This document shows, piece by piece, positions 46,741 to 57,099 of a DNA stretch of 64,000 bases. How positions within the stretch are numbered: the first letter of the stretch is position 1; each line of letters begins with the position of its first letter. Origin of the DNA: Beijerinckiaceae bacterium (GTDB lineage: Bacteria > Pseudomonadota > Alphaproteobacteria > Rhizobiales > Beijerinckiaceae); contig CANGJJ010000001.1 in assembly GCA_947454485.1 (NCBI GenBank), positions 527,986 through 591,985 of the forward strand, given 5' to 3'. The position numbers and the translations under genes are program-made. Under the pieces are notes generated by a model. The model worked only from the letters and a program-made list of their open reading frames with translations, did no database searches and was not told the origin of the DNA.

Positions 46741-47468
46741 GATGCGCCTTTCGTGGCGTGCAGGAGAAATTCGCGATTACCATCGCCCCCTTCAATGGGC
46801 GAGGGCACGATACCATGGACGCTCCAGCCTTGCGATTGAATGAAGGCGCGGATGTCACCGCACACCTCATCATGCACCAAGGCGTCGCGCACAATGCCTT
46901 TTTTGACCCGCGCGGGGCCGGCCTCAAACTGCGGCTTGATGAGCGCGATGAGATCAGCCTTATCCGCTGCAAGTGTGAGCGCAGCGACCAGAACGAGTTT
47001 CAGCGAAATGAAACTCGCATCGCAGACAACAAGCGAGGGGGCTTGCGGAATGAGAGCGCGGGTGAGCTGGCGGGCATCGGTGGCTTCCATCCCCACAACG
47101 CGCGCATCGCCTCGCAAAGAGTGGTGCAATTGATCGCGCCCCACATCCACCGCATAGACGAGCTGCGCACCGCGCGAAAGCAGCACTTGCGTGAAGCCAC
47201 CTGTGGAAGAGCCAACATCAAGGCAGATGCGCTCAGAGGGCGCAACATCGAAAGCATCGAGCCCGCCAACCAGTTTTAGTCCCGCGCGCGAGACCCAAGG
47301 ATGAGCGGCCTGTGCCTCGATCTGCGCATCTGGCTGCACGCTGTCTGAGGGCTTCTTGAGAGCGATGCCATCGACTTTGACGAGCCCGGCTTCAATCGCC
47401 GCGCGCGCTTTCGCACGGCTCTCGAAAAAGCCGCGCTCGACAAGCAGAAGGTCGGCGCGTTGGGCCAT
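46737..47468 (-). CDS. tlyA: TlyA-family rRNA 2'-O-methyltransferase/hemolysin-like
   Basis: This 243-aa protein has an N-terminal S4 RNA-binding domain (about 1-60; RADLLLVERGFFESRAKAR) and an FtsJ-like methyltransferase domain (LDVGSSTGGFTQVLLSRGA near 85-105). In mycobacteria TlyA methylates 16S/23S rRNA and is needed for capreomycin sensitivity; the hemolysin label is historical. It starts three bases after dxs and is coupled to the methyltransferase gene downstream, an arrangement common in Rhizobiales. Confidence 0.93.
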   Translation of the reverse strand: MAQRADLLLVERGFFESRAKARAAIEAGLVKVDGIALKKPSDSVQPDAQIEAQAAHPWVSRAGLKLVGGLDAFDVAPSERICLDVGSSTGGFTQVLLSRGAQLVYAVDVGRDQLHHSLRGDARVVGMEATDARQLTRALIPQAPSLVVCDASFISLKLVLVAALTLAADKADLIALIKPQFEAGPARVKKGIVRDALVHDEVCGDIRAFIQSQGWSVHGIVPSPIEGGDGNREFLLHATKGAS

Positions 47469-47471
47469 CGT

Positions 47472-49385
47472 TCAGGCGATCTTGCCGCGCAGGCTCGCAT
47501 CGCGCCCCAGCGTGTCGAGCACTTTGCGGGTGATGCCCTTGGCATCAAGTCCGGCGAGTTCATACATGCGCTCGGGCTGGTCCTGATCCTGAAAAACATC
47601 GGGCAGGGTCATGGCGCGCATTTTCAAACGGCCTGTATCGAGCAAGCCTTCTTCGCTGAGGAAGGCCATCACCGCAGCGCCAAAGCCGCCTGACGAGCCT
47701 TCTTCAATCGTGATGATCAGCTCATGGCTGAGCGCTGCCCTGCGCAGCAATTCAGTATCAAGCGGCTTGGCAAAGCGCGCATCAATCACAGTTGCATTGA
47801 GGCCATGGCTGACGAGTTCTTCAGCGGCTTTCAAAGTCTCGGCAAGGCGTGTACCCAGCGAGATCAGCGCAACGCCATGGCCCTCGCGCATGACGCGCCC
47901 CTTGCCGATTGGCAGCACTGTGCCGCGCGCTGGCATCTCAACGCCGACACCTTCGCCGCGTGGATAGCGCAGTGCGATGGGGCCATTGTTATAGGCGGCA
48001 GCGGTGGCGACCATATGCACCAGCTCTGCCTCATCAGCAGCGGCCATCACAACCATGTTCGGAAGGCAGGTGAGATAAGCGACATCGAACGAGCCTGCAT
48101 GGGTCGCGCCATCTGCGCCCACAAGGCCCGCTCGGTCGATGGCAAAGCGCACCGGCAAATTCTGGATCGCAACATCATGCACGAGCTGGTCATAACCGCG
48201 CTGCAGGAAGGTCGAATAGAGCGCGCAGAAGGGCTTGTAGCCTTCGGTCGCAAGGCCTGCTGCAAAGGTCACTGCATGTTGCTCGGCAATGCCCACATCA
48301 AAGCAGCGCTCAGGGAAAGTCTTGCCAAACAGATCAAGGCCCGTGCCTGAGGGCATGGCGGCGGTGATCGCCACGATTGTGTCATCATGCTTGGCTTCGG
48401 TGATGAGGCTCTCGGCAAAGACGCGCGTATAAGAGGGCGCATTGGCCTTGGGCTTGGTCTGCGTGCCGGTGACAACATCGAATGTGTTCACACCGTGATA
48501 TTTGTCGGCAGAGGCTTCGGCGGGCGCATAGCCCTTGCCCTTTTGCGTCACGACATGGATCAGCACGGGGCCTGTTTCCATATCACGCACATTCTTCAAG
48601 ACGGGCAGGAGATGGTCGAGATTGTGACCATCAATCGGGCCGACATAATAAAAGCCCAGCTCCTCGAACAAAGTGCCGCCGGTCCAAAAGCCGCGCGAAA
48701 ATTCTTCGGTGCGCTTGGCCTTGTCATAAAAGAATTTCGGCAGACGTTGGGCGAGCTGTTTGGCTGTCTCGCGCAAGGAGCGATAGGTCGGGCCAGAGAC
48801 AAGCCGCGCCAGATAAGCCGACATCGCGCCCACCGGCGGTGCAATCGACATATCATTATCGTTGAGGATGACGATGAGGCGCGAGTGACGTGCGCCAGCA
48901 TTGTTCATCGCCTCATAGGCCATGCCCGCCGACATGGCGCCATCGCCGATGATCGCCACGACATTGTTGTTGCCATGTTTGAGGTCGCGCGCGACCGCCA
49001 TGCCTAGCCCCGCCGAGATCGAGGTGGAGCTATGGGCGGTGCCAAAGGGGTCATATTCGCTCTCGGAGCGCTTGGTGAAGCCTGAAAGCCCGCCCGGCTG
49101 ACGCAGGGTGCGGATGCGCTCACGCCGTCCGGTGAGGATCTTGTGGGGATAGGCTTGGTGGCCAACATCCCAGATCAGCCGATCATCAGGCGTGTTGAAG
49201 ACATAATGGAGGGCGACTGTCAGCTCGACCACGCCCAATCCCGCGCCCAAATGGCCGCCGGTCACGGAAACAGCGTCGATGGTTTCCTGACGCAGCTCAT
49301 CCGCCAGCTGGCGCAAATCCCGCTCAGGCAGGTCACGCAGCTCTTTGGGCGTTGGAACGCGGTCAAGAAGAGGGGTCTTGCTCAA
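47472..49385 (-). CDS. dxs: 1-deoxy-D-xylulose-5-phosphate synthase
   Basis: This 637-aa thiamine-diphosphate enzyme makes DXP, the first step of the MEP isoprenoid pathway. [18 protein letters not shown] is the ThDP motif, [16 protein letters not shown] lies in the second domain. I choose a TTG start at 49385 because it yields [19 protein letters not shown], the usual N-terminus; an ATG at 49460 would add 25 atypical residues. It is the first gene of the dxs-tlyA-methyltransferase operon. ispE at 57 kb is a later step in the same pathway. Confidence 0.94.
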   Translation of the reverse strand: MSKTPLLDRVPTPKELRDLPERDLRQLADELRQETIDAVSVTGGHLGAGLGVVELTVALHYVFNTPDDRLIWDVGHQAYPHKILTGRRERIRTLRQPGGLSGFTKRSESEYDPFGTAHSSTSISAGLGMAVARDLKHGNNNVVAIIGDGAMSAGMAYEAMNNAGARHSRLIVILNDNDMSIAPPVGAMSAYLARLVSGPTYRSLRETAKQLAQRLPKFFYDKAKRTEEFSRGFWTGGTLFEELGFYYVGPIDGHNLDHLLPVLKNVRDMETGPVLIHVVTQKGKGYAPAEASADKYHGVNTFDVVTGTQTKPKANAPSYTRVFAESLITEAKHDDTIVAITAAMPSGTGLDLFGKTFPERCFDVGIAEQHAVTFAAGLATEGYKPFCALYSTFLQRGYDQLVHDVAIQNLPVRFAIDRAGLVGADGATHAGSFDVAYLTCLPNMVVMAAADEAELVHMVATAAAYNNGPIALRYPRGEGVGVEMPARGTVLPIGKGRVMREGHGVALISLGTRLAETLKAAEELVSHGLNATVIDARFAKPLDTELLRRAALSHELIITIEEGSSGGFGAAVMAFLSEEGLLDTGRLKMRAMTLPDVFQDQDQPERMYELAGLDAKGITRKVLDTLGRDASLRGKIA

Positions 49386-49672
49386 AAGCTTTGGTCCGGC
49401 GTTGGGGTGTCTTTGGCGGAGGCGCAGGCTTACACCCCCCGCGCCACTGCCGCAATTCATATGGGGCAGCTGCTGCCATATTTCACGCTCTAGCCGCTGG
49501 CTCTGCCATTGGGTCTGGACCTGAGCAATTTGCGGCCTATTTGACCTGAATATCGGCTGGGATGGTCATGCGTCTTATTGATCCCTTGCCCGATTTGCGC
49601 CATGGAGGGTGCGTCTGCGACGCTGACGGGCCCGAGGGGCGTTTCCGTGCGTCTGCTGGAAGAGGTTCCATC

Positions 49673-52351
49673 ATGGCCAAGTGGGTTTACACCTTCGGCG
49701 ACGGCAAGGCCGAGGGCGCCAGCGAGATGAAGAATTTGCTCGGCGGCAAAGGGGCCAATCTGGCCGAGATGTCGAACCTCGGTTTGCCCGTTCCCCCCGG
49801 CTTCACCATCACCACGGATCTGTGCACCTGGTTCTATGAGAATGGGCGCAAATATCCTGACGAGCTCGCAGGTCAGGTTGAGGCCGCGCTCGACCATATC
49901 GGCAAGCTCGCAGGCCATGTCTTCGGCGATGCCTCCAATCCGCTCCTTGTGTCGGTGCGCTCAGGTGCGCGAGCCTCCATGCCCGGCATGATGGATACGG
50001 TGCTCAATCTTGGTCTCAATGACCAGACGGTGCTGGCGCTCGCCCAGTCCTCGGGCGATGAGCGCTTTGCATGGGACAGCTATCGCCGCTTCATCCAGAT
50101 GTATTCGAATGTGGTGCTCGATCTCGACCATCATAATTTCGAAGAGATCCTCGAAGACTATAAGGATCTGCACGGCCATATGATGGATACCGATCTTGAT
50201 GCGACCGATTGGCGCGAGGTCGTGACACGCTACAAGGCCTGTGTTGAGACCAATAAGGGCAAGCCCTTCCCGCAAGATCCGCGCGAGCAATTGTGGGGCG
50301 CGATTGGCGCTGTCTTTGGTTCATGGATGAACCAGCGCGCCATCACCTATCGCAAGCTCAATGATATTCCAGAGAGCTGGGGCACGGCCGTCAATGTGCA
50401 GGCCATGGTCTTTGGCAATATGGGCGAGACCTCTGCGACGGGCGTTGCCTTCACGCGCAATCCCTCGACCGGCGAGCATGAGCTTTATGGCGAGTTCCTG
50501 ATCAATGCGCAGGGTGAGGATGTGGTTGCGGGTATTCGCACGCCGCAAAATATCACCGAAGCGGCCCGCATCGCCGCCCATTCCGACAAGCCGTCGATGG
50601 AAAAGGCATTGCCCGAATGTTTCGCAGAATTCATGCGCGCGACGCAGCTGCTCGAAAAGCACTATCGCGACATGCAGGATATGGAATTCACGGTTGAGCG
50701 CGGCAAATTGTGGATGCTGCAGACCCGCAATGGCAAGCGCACCGCCAAGGCCTCCTTGCGTATCGCTGTTGATATGGCAGCCGAGGGTCTCATCACCAAG
50801 CAAGAGGCGATCACCCGTGTCGATCCTGCCTCGCTCGATCAATTGCTGCATCCCACGATTGATCCCAAGGCTGAGCGCAAGATCATCGGCTCTGGTCTGC
50901 CGGCCTCGCCGGGGGCTGCTTGCGGTGAGATCGTGTTCAACTCGGATGAGGCTGAACAGCTCAAAGCAACAGGCCGCAAGGTCATTCTGGTGCGTGTGGA
51001 AACATCGCCTGAAGATATTCACGGCATGCATGCGGCTGAAGGCATTTTGACGACGCGCGGCGGCATGACCTCTCATGCGGCGGTGGTTGCGCGCGGCATG
51101 GGCAAGCCTTGCGTGTCGGGTGCTGGCGCGATCCGCGTTGATTATGCCGCGCAGACCATGACCAGCGGTGGCAAAGTGCTGAAGAAGGGCGATATCATCA
51201 CCATTGATGGTTCGACCGGACAGGTGCTCGAAGGCGCTGTTGATATGCAGCAGCCCGAATTGTCGGGCGACTTTGCCAAGATCATGGAATGGGCTGATGG
51301 CGTGCGCCGCATGAAGGTGCGCACCAATGCCGAGACGCCTGCTGATGCGCGCGTGGCCCGCAACTTCGGCGCTGATGGCATTGGCCTGTGCCGCACCGAA
51401 CATATGTTCTTTGAAGGCGACCGCATCATCGCCGTGCGCGAAATGATTCTGGCCGACGATGAAGCTGGCCGCCGTCACGCGCTCGCCAAATTGCTGCCGA
51501 TGCAGCGCAAGGATTTTGCCGAATTGTTCGAGATCATGTCGGGCCTGCCCGTCACGATCCGCCTGCTTGATCCCCCGCTACATGAATTCTTGCCCCATAC
51601 GGATGCAGAGATTGCAGAGGTCGCGACCGCCATGGGCGTCAGCGCTGACAAGTTGAAGCGTCGCGCGGCTGAATTGCATGAGTTCAATCCGATGCTCGGC
51701 TTCCGTGGTGTGCGCATTGCCATCCGCTATCCGGAAGTTGCCGAAATGCAGGCGCGCGCGATCTTCGAAGGCGCGGTTGAGGCTGGGCGCAAAACTGGCA
51801 CGCCGGTGACGGCCGAGATCATGGTGCCGCTCGTCATGACGCGCGCTGAACTCGACATCATCAAGGCGCGCATCGTTGCCATGGCTGAGGCCGTCGCGGC
51901 TGAGACGGGCGTGAAAGTTCCCTATCATATCGGCACGATGATTGAGCTGCCGCGGGCGGCCCTGCGCGCGGGTGACATTGCACAGACGGCAGAGTTCTTC
52001 TCCTTCGGGACCAATGATCTCACGCAAACCACTCTGGGCATTTCGCGCGATGATGCGGCCTCCTTCTTGGGCTCCTATACGCAAAAGGGCATCCTTGCGG
52101 CTGATCCTTTCGTGACGCTCGACCAAGAGGGTGTTGGCGAATTGGTGAAGATTGCGGCAGAGCGTGGCCGCGCGGTTCGCTCTGACATCAAGCTTGGAAT
52201 TTGCGGCGAGCATGGTGGCGATCCAGCCTCCATCGCCTTCTGCGAAAAGACAGGCCTTGATTATGTCTCCTGCTCGCCCTTCCGCGTGCCGATTGCTCGC
52301 TTGGCAGCGGCGCAAGCAGCGCTTGGCAAGGCGGCTGCGAGCACGGCGTGA
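49673..52351 (+). CDS. ppdK: pyruvate, phosphate dikinase
   Basis: This 892-aa enzyme interconverts pyruvate and phosphoenolpyruvate with ATP and phosphate. The N-terminal ATP-grasp domain covers about 1-350, the phosphohistidine domain carries H468 in RGGMTSHAAVVARGMG, and the C-terminal PEP-binding barrel (about 530-890) ends with SFGTNDLTQTTLG and the catalytic Cys region LGICGEHGGDP. ATG 49673 (MAKWVYTFG) is preceded by AGAGG. The product overlaps the next gene by one base (TGATG). Length is normal. Confidence 0.97.
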   Translation: MAKWVYTFGDGKAEGASEMKNLLGGKGANLAEMSNLGLPVPPGFTITTDLCTWFYENGRKYPDELAGQVEAALDHIGKLAGHVFGDASNPLLVSVRSGARASMPGMMDTVLNLGLNDQTVLALAQSSGDERFAWDSYRRFIQMYSNVVLDLDHHNFEEILEDYKDLHGHMMDTDLDATDWREVVTRYKACVETNKGKPFPQDPREQLWGAIGAVFGSWMNQRAITYRKLNDIPESWGTAVNVQAMVFGNMGETSATGVAFTRNPSTGEHELYGEFLINAQGEDVVAGIRTPQNITEAARIAAHSDKPSMEKALPECFAEFMRATQLLEKHYRDMQDMEFTVERGKLWMLQTRNGKRTAKASLRIAVDMAAEGLITKQEAITRVDPASLDQLLHPTIDPKAERKIIGSGLPASPGAACGEIVFNSDEAEQLKATGRKVILVRVETSPEDIHGMHAAEGILTTRGGMTSHAAVVARGMGKPCVSGAGAIRVDYAAQTMTSGGKVLKKGDIITIDGSTGQVLEGAVDMQQPELSGDFAKIMEWADGVRRMKVRTNAETPADARVARNFGADGIGLCRTEHMFFEGDRIIAVREMILADDEAGRRHALAKLLPMQRKDFAELFEIMSGLPVTIRLLDPPLHEFLPHTDAEIAEVATAMGVSADKLKRRAAELHEFNPMLGFRGVRIAIRYPEVAEMQARAIFEGAVEAGRKTGTPVTAEIMVPLVMTRAELDIIKARIVAMAEAVAAETGVKVPYHIGTMIELPRAALRAGDIAQTAEFFSFGTNDLTQTTLGISRDDAASFLGSYTQKGILAADPFVTLDQEGVGELVKIAAERGRAVRSDIKLGICGEHGGDPASIAFCEKTGLDYVSCSPFRVPIARLAAAQAALGKAAASTA

Positions 52352-52617
52352 TGCTTAGCGCACGCAACATCTATATCGCTGTCATGGTGCTGGCGGGATT
52401 GATCTTGGGGCTGGCGAGCCTTGAGCTGAGCGTCATCCATGACGGTCCCGTGCCGCCTTTGATGTATCTCATCATCGTCTCATTCCTTGTGGATATGCCG
52501 CTGATGACTCTGGCCTCCAAGGGGCGGCTTGAGCCGCTGCAGATTGAGGTGCGCTTCATCGGCGTGATCGCTGCCGCGCTCATCTATCTGGGGCTGCGCG
52601 CCGCACTGGGCGCGTGA
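52351..52617 (+). CDS. small membrane protein of unknown function
   Basis: This 88-aa protein has about three membrane helices: residues 5-25 (IYIAVMVLAGLILGLASL), 38-54 and 68-85, with short loops. No conserved motif is recognised. Its ATG overlaps the ppdK stop (TGATG), so it is translated with ppdK, but no functional link is known. It ends 115 bases before the SleB-like gene. Confidence 0.6.
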   Translation: MLSARNIYIAVMVLAGLILGLASLELSVIHDGPVPPLMYLIIVSFLVDMPLMTLASKGRLEPLQIEVRFIGVIAAALIYLGLRAALGA

Positions 52618-52732
52618 TTGTCCCGATCTGACACAGCTTGTGCACTTTGTCCGTAACGCGCCTTCAAGCATGAGGGCGCACAGTCAGGCCCGGTTTCCGC
52701 TGGCTGGCGGGGCGTAGTGGGCGTGGTGTCGT

Positions 52733-53905
52733 ATGAGTCGGTCGCGTCTGTCTTGGGCTGCAGGAGTTGTCGCTCCCTGGTGCCTTGGCATGGGACTTAT
52801 GATCTCCTTCACGGCTGATGCGGGGCAAGATGCCTCCATCGGAGCTTCACTCGCGCCTGTGATCGCACGACCACCGTCAGCGCCGCTCATTCTCATTCCA
52901 GAACTGCAGGCACATGAGCGCAAAGCCAGGACGGCGCATGTGCAAGTTGCGGGTCTTTACATCGGTGAGAAAAGTGATCTGGCCGCTATGCCTGATGAGC
53001 TTGAGCCGCGCACCGACCTCAAGCGCGCCGCCAAACTTTTCCCGCAGGTGGATGCGACCCGTAAAGCTGATCCCTTCGTGGGTCTGCGCCCGACCTTCGA
53101 CACGCATTTGCGCGAGCAGGGGCCAGCAGCTTGGCGCGCCTCGCAATGGCTGTTCAACAGTTCAGACTATCTCGCCTTTGAGACGCTGCAGCCGCCCGCA
53201 GACGAGCCGCTGCGCGAGATTGTCAGCGGTGGTGCGACAGCGCCCGACGAGGCACTGAACTCGCCCGCCATCACCGGCTCGCTGGCGACACTGCGCGCCG
53301 CCCCCAAAGCGATTGATGGCGCGACACCTGCACAGCCGCGCGCGATCGCTTTGGCCTCCACCACACCAGCCCCGCTTGAGTTGCCGGTGCAAATGGCGGT
53401 GACGCCGTCCTTCTTGCAGCCGGTCTCTCTGCCAGCGGTGGTGGCCGCGCGCGCACCTGCTGAGCGCCCCAATTTCATCGCCCTGATTACGCCCCATCGC
53501 GCGCAAGAAGAGCGCTGCCTTGCCGATGCGATCTATTTTGAAGCACGCGGTGAGCCCGAGGCAGGCCAAGCTGCGGTGGCGCAAGTGGTGCTCAACCGCA
53601 TGGTGAGTGGGCTCTATCCCGCCTCTATCTGCGGTGTCGTCTATCAGAACCGCCACAAGCGCAATGCCTGCCAATTCTCTTTCGCCTGCGATGGCAACGC
53701 CCTTCGGGTGAATGATGACGAGGCTTGGGAGACGGCGACCCGCATCGCCCGCGATGTGCTGGAGGGGCGCGTCTATATGGCCCATGTGGGTGGCTCAACC
53801 CATTACCATGCCGATTATGTCCGGCCGCGCTGGGCTAAATACTTGCAAAAGCGGGACAAAATCGGAGCACATGTTTTTTATCAACTCCGTCCCGGCCAGC
53901 TTTAA
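52733..53905 (+). CDS. SleB-like cell wall hydrolase
   Basis: This 390-aa exported protein has a probable N-terminal signal or membrane anchor (about 8-30), a long low-complexity Ala/Pro-rich region (about 35-250) and a C-terminal Hydrolase_2 domain (about 255-385) with ERCLADAIYFEARGEP, containing the catalytic Glu, and NACQFSFACDG. SleB enzymes cleave peptidoglycan as lytic transglycosylases. In non-sporing alphaproteobacteria they act in growth or division. A terminator hairpin lies 60 bases after its stop. Confidence 0.88.
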   Translation: MSRSRLSWAAGVVAPWCLGMGLMISFTADAGQDASIGASLAPVIARPPSAPLILIPELQAHERKARTAHVQVAGLYIGEKSDLAAMPDELEPRTDLKRAAKLFPQVDATRKADPFVGLRPTFDTHLREQGPAAWRASQWLFNSSDYLAFETLQPPADEPLREIVSGGATAPDEALNSPAITGSLATLRAAPKAIDGATPAQPRAIALASTTPAPLELPVQMAVTPSFLQPVSLPAVVAARAPAERPNFIALITPHRAQEERCLADAIYFEARGEPEAGQAAVAQVVLNRMVSGLYPASICGVVYQNRHKRNACQFSFACDGNALRVNDDEAWETATRIARDVLEGRVYMAHVGGSTHYHADYVRPRWAKYLQKRDKIGAHVFYQLRPGQL

Positions 53906-53938
53906 AGGGACTCGACATTTCTATGATCCGGTATTAGG

Positions 53939-53959
53939 TAATGCTCGTAACGAGCATAA
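53939..53959. promoter_or_regulatory. operator-like palindrome 1 upstream of nadA
   Basis: TAATGCTCG-TAA-CGAGCATAA is a 21-bp inverted repeat, near-perfect. It shares its half-site (ATGCTC / GAGCAT) with the second palindrome 58 bases downstream. From memory, the form fits the predicted NadQ operators of nadABC in Rhizobiales; the regulator gene is not in this window. Confidence 0.65.
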
Positions 53960-53964
53960 GCAGT

Positions 53965-53987
53965 CTCGCCTCTTGGCGAGTTTTCTT
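53965..53987 (+). terminator. intrinsic terminator between the two nadA operators
   Basis: CTCGCC-TCTT-GGCGAG followed by TTTTCTT forms a six-pair stem with a T-tract. It lies after the SleB-like gene and between two operator-like palindromes. Confidence 0.6.
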
Positions 53988-53996
53988 AGGCCCCGC

Positions 53997-54017
53997 TTAT
54001 ACTCAGCTCGAGCATAA
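53997..54017. promoter_or_regulatory. operator-like palindrome 2 upstream of nadA
   Basis: TTATACTCA-GCT-CGAGCATAA is a 21-bp imperfect palindrome that ends 11 bases before the nadA ATG. Repressor binding here would block transcription or translation initiation of nadA. Confidence 0.65.
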
Positions 54018-54028
54018 GGTTTGCGTCC

Positions 54029-55099
54029 ATGACCACCGCCAATCTGGTTCTTGACCGTCCGGCCACCAGCGCGCCCGTGTCGCGCTTCCCGATCCTGCCG
54101 CGTCCTGATCTGCGCTGGACGCCTGAGGTCGAGGCTGAAACGGCTCACCTCTATGAAAAGGTGAAGGCGGTCATGCCGCCGGTCGAATGGCCCTTTCATG
54201 CTCCTTATGTGAAGGCGATCAATGACCTCAAGAAGGTCCGCAACGCCGTCATCCTGGCGCATAATTACCAGACGCCCGAGATCTACAATTGTGTGGCCGA
54301 TGTCGTGGGCGATTCGCTGCAGCTCGCAAAGCTCGCGGCCTCCTCCACCGCCGATGTGATCGTGCAGGGCGGCGTCCATTTCATGGCCGAGACGTCGAAG
54401 ATCTTGAGCCCGAACAAGACCGTGCTCATCCCCGACAGCAAGGCGGGTTGCTCGCTTGCTGAATCCATCACCGCGGCTGATGTGCGCGCCCTGCGCGCGG
54501 CCTATCCCGGCGTGCCGGTGGTGGCCTATGTGAACACATCCGCCGAGGTAAAGGCTGAGGTTGATATTTGCTGCACTTCGTCCAATGCGCTCAAAGTGGT
54601 GGAGAGCCTTGGCTCTGATCGCGTGATCTTCTTGCCCGATCAATATCTCGCGCAGAATGTTCAGGCCCAGACCAAAGTGCAAATCATCGCATGGAAGGGC
54701 GCTTGCGAAGTGCATGAGCGCTTCACGGCGGAGGAGATTTTGCGCTATCGCGCGGATGATCCTTCCATCAAGATCATCGCCCATCCCGAATGCCCGCGCG
54801 AAGTGGTGGAAGTGTCGGACTTCTCAGGCTCGACCGCCGCGATGATCGACTTCGTGCGCAATGAAAAGCCGGCCAAGGTTCTGCTCGTGACCGAATGTTC
54901 CATGGCCGACAATATTGCCACCGAAACCATGGGCGTGACCGAATTCGTGCGGCCCTGCAATCTGTGTCCGCATATGAAAATGATCACGCTGCCCAAGATC
55001 CTGGATAGCCTGCTCACGATGCGTGACGAAGTGGTCATCGACCCTGTGCTGGCGGCGCGCGCGCGGGCCAGCGTCCAGCGGATGATTGATCTGGGCTAA
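54029..55099 (+). CDS. nadA: quinolinate synthase
   Basis: This 356-aa 4Fe-4S enzyme condenses iminoaspartate and dihydroxyacetone phosphate to quinolinate in de novo NAD synthesis. Cluster Cys residues are found in [19 protein letters not shown] and RPCNLCPHM. Conserved [19 protein letters not shown] and [14 protein letters not shown] segments are present. nadB and nadC, often its partners in Rhizobiales, do not follow it here. Two operator-like palindromes flank a terminator just upstream. Confidence 0.97.
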   Translation: MTTANLVLDRPATSAPVSRFPILPRPDLRWTPEVEAETAHLYEKVKAVMPPVEWPFHAPYVKAINDLKKVRNAVILAHNYQTPEIYNCVADVVGDSLQLAKLAASSTADVIVQGGVHFMAETSKILSPNKTVLIPDSKAGCSLAESITAADVRALRAAYPGVPVVAYVNTSAEVKAEVDICCTSSNALKVVESLGSDRVIFLPDQYLAQNVQAQTKVQIIAWKGACEVHERFTAEEILRYRADDPSIKIIAHPECPREVVEVSDFSGSTAAMIDFVRNEKPAKVLLVTECSMADNIATETMGVTEFVRPCNLCPHMKMITLPKILDSLLTMRDEVVIDPVLAARARASVQRMIDLG

Positions 55100-55254
55100 G
55101 GCTCTGGCGCTGACACGGCTGAGGCCCTGTTGGGCCTTGCCCGCTGGCCGCAAACCGTCCATGTTCGGTCCATGCCGGGCGGCGGTCCGGCACTCCTTGC
55201 GTCGATTCTGCAACCCGCCTGCGGGATAGATGCTCTGCCAGAAAGTCGGTTGCC

Positions 55255-57099
55255 GTGTCGCCTGAAGCCCGTCGCCTTGCCCTGCGCTCGCTGATCCTTG
55301 CGGGGATCTTGCTGAGCCCGGCCCTCGGACAGAACAGGGCGCAGGCGCAGCAACCCCAGCCGCAAAAGCAGCGCCCTGCGCAAGCGCAGCAAGGCCAGAC
55401 TCAGGCTCAATCTCCTGCTACGCGCCGCGCTGCCGCCACCGCGCCTTTTGAAGTGGGGCTGAGCCCCGCTGGCAATTATCTCGCAGCTTTGATTGCAGGC
55501 GCTGAGCGCGACACGCTCGCAGCTGCCACTTATTTCCGTGAATCTTTGCGCTTTGATCCGCGCAACCGCGAACTCACCGAACGCGCTTTCGTGGCTTCGC
55601 TGTCCAACGGCGACATGCGTGAGGCGGTTGATCTGGCGACACGCATCACGCGCGTCGAGCCGCGCAACTCACTCGCCCAGATGGTGCTTGCCACCCGCTC
55701 GCTCAAAGCGCGCCAATGGCCGCAAGCGCGAGAAGAATTGTCGCGCGCTGGTGGTGGTCGCCAACGCGATCTTACAGCGCTCGTCGTCACCGCATGGGCG
55801 CAAGTGGGTGCAGGCGACGTCAAAGGCGGACTGCAACTTCTCGAGCGTCTCAATGACGAGCGCTTCAGTCTCTTCCGTCATTTTCATGCGGGCTTGATGC
55901 TCGACATGAGCGGCCAGAGCGCCGAGGCGCTCAAGCGCCTCAAGGCCGCTTATGATATCGACAACACAAGCCTGCGCGTTGTTGACGCTTATGCGCGCGC
56001 GCTTTCGCGTCGCGGTGATCGCGATGAGGCCAAGCGCGTCTATCAGGCTTTCGATCGTCTGCTGCCCCGTCACCCGATGATCGTCGACGCCATGTCGCGT
56101 CTCGACAAGGGGCAGACATTGGAGCCGCTCATTCGCTCGCCGCTCGCCGGTGCAGCTGAAGTTTACTTCGGCCTTGGCCTCATTGGCAGCCAGCAGAATG
56201 ATGCGCTTGTCGCCATGGTCTATCTGCGCCTCGCGCTCTATCTCGCTCCCGAGCACGGCCTCGCCGTTGTGACCTTGGGCGACATCTATGAGCGCGTGAA
56301 GCAATATGAGCGCGCGCTCGATGCCTATGATCTCATCGTCGACACATCCCCGCTCTATGGCAGCGCCGAAGTGCAGACGGGCATGATCCTTGAGGGCATG
56401 GGCCGCAGCGAAGAGGCGATGCGCCATCTGGAAGCTTTGGTGGCCCGCCAGCCGCGCGACATTGATGCACTCTCAGCGCTTGGCAATGTGCAGCGTGCGC
56501 GCAAACTCTACAAAGAATCCGCTGAGACTTATTCGCGCGTGATTGCGCAAGTGCCAGAACCCAAGCGCGGCGATTGGACCTTGTTCTATTTCCGTGGCAT
56601 CGCCTATGAGCGCTCCAAGCAATGGCCAAAGGCCGAGGCTGATTTCAAACAGGCGCTCGAGCTCTTCCCCGATCAACCTTTGGTGCTCAACTATCTGGGC
56701 TATTCATGGGTGGATCAGGGCATCAATCTCGCCGATGGCGAAAAGCTTCTGCGCCGCGCCGTCGATCTGCGCCCGGAAGATGGTTACATCATCGACAGTC
56801 TGGGTTGGGTTCACTATCGCCTTGGTCGTTATGAGGAGGCGGTGCGTGAATTGGAGCGCGCGGTGGATCTGCGCCCTGGTGATCCTGTCATCAATGATCA
56901 TCTGGGCGATGCCTATTGGCGCGTGGGTCGCAAGCTCGAAGCCTATTTCCAGTGGAACCATGCGCGCGATTTGAACCCTGAGCCTGAAGATCTTGAGCGC
57001 ATCTTGAAGAAGATCGAACATGGTCTGACGGATGATCCCAAGCCCGCCACCGCAGGCTCTGGCAATGCAGCCCCCGAAGGCGCGAAGAATGGCGGCTGA
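55255..57099 (+). CDS. TPR-repeat periplasmic or membrane-linked protein
   Basis: This 614-aa protein starts with GTG and has a signal peptide (about 1-25), a Gln/Ala-rich linker (about 26-60) and an array of tetratricopeptide repeats through to about residue 590 (for example YFRESLRFDPRNRELTERAF, ALDAYDLIVDTSP, VRELERAVDLRPGDP). TPR proteins organise complexes; this family is common beside ispE in Rhizobiales, and its partner is unknown. Its end overlaps ispE by 11 bases. Confidence 0.85.
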   Translation: MSPEARRLALRSLILAGILLSPALGQNRAQAQQPQPQKQRPAQAQQGQTQAQSPATRRAAATAPFEVGLSPAGNYLAALIAGAERDTLAAATYFRESLRFDPRNRELTERAFVASLSNGDMREAVDLATRITRVEPRNSLAQMVLATRSLKARQWPQAREELSRAGGGRQRDLTALVVTAWAQVGAGDVKGGLQLLERLNDERFSLFRHFHAGLMLDMSGQSAEALKRLKAAYDIDNTSLRVVDAYARALSRRGDRDEAKRVYQAFDRLLPRHPMIVDAMSRLDKGQTLEPLIRSPLAGAAEVYFGLGLIGSQQNDALVAMVYLRLALYLAPEHGLAVVTLGDIYERVKQYERALDAYDLIVDTSPLYGSAEVQTGMILEGMGRSEEAMRHLEALVARQPRDIDALSALGNVQRARKLYKESAETYSRVIAQVPEPKRGDWTLFYFRGIAYERSKQWPKAEADFKQALELFPDQPLVLNYLGYSWVDQGINLADGEKLLRRAVDLRPEDGYIIDSLGWVHYRLGRYEEAVRELERAVDLRPGDPVINDHLGDAYWRVGRKLEAYFQWNHARDLNPEPEDLERILKKIEHGLTDDPKPATAGSGNAAPEGAKNGG

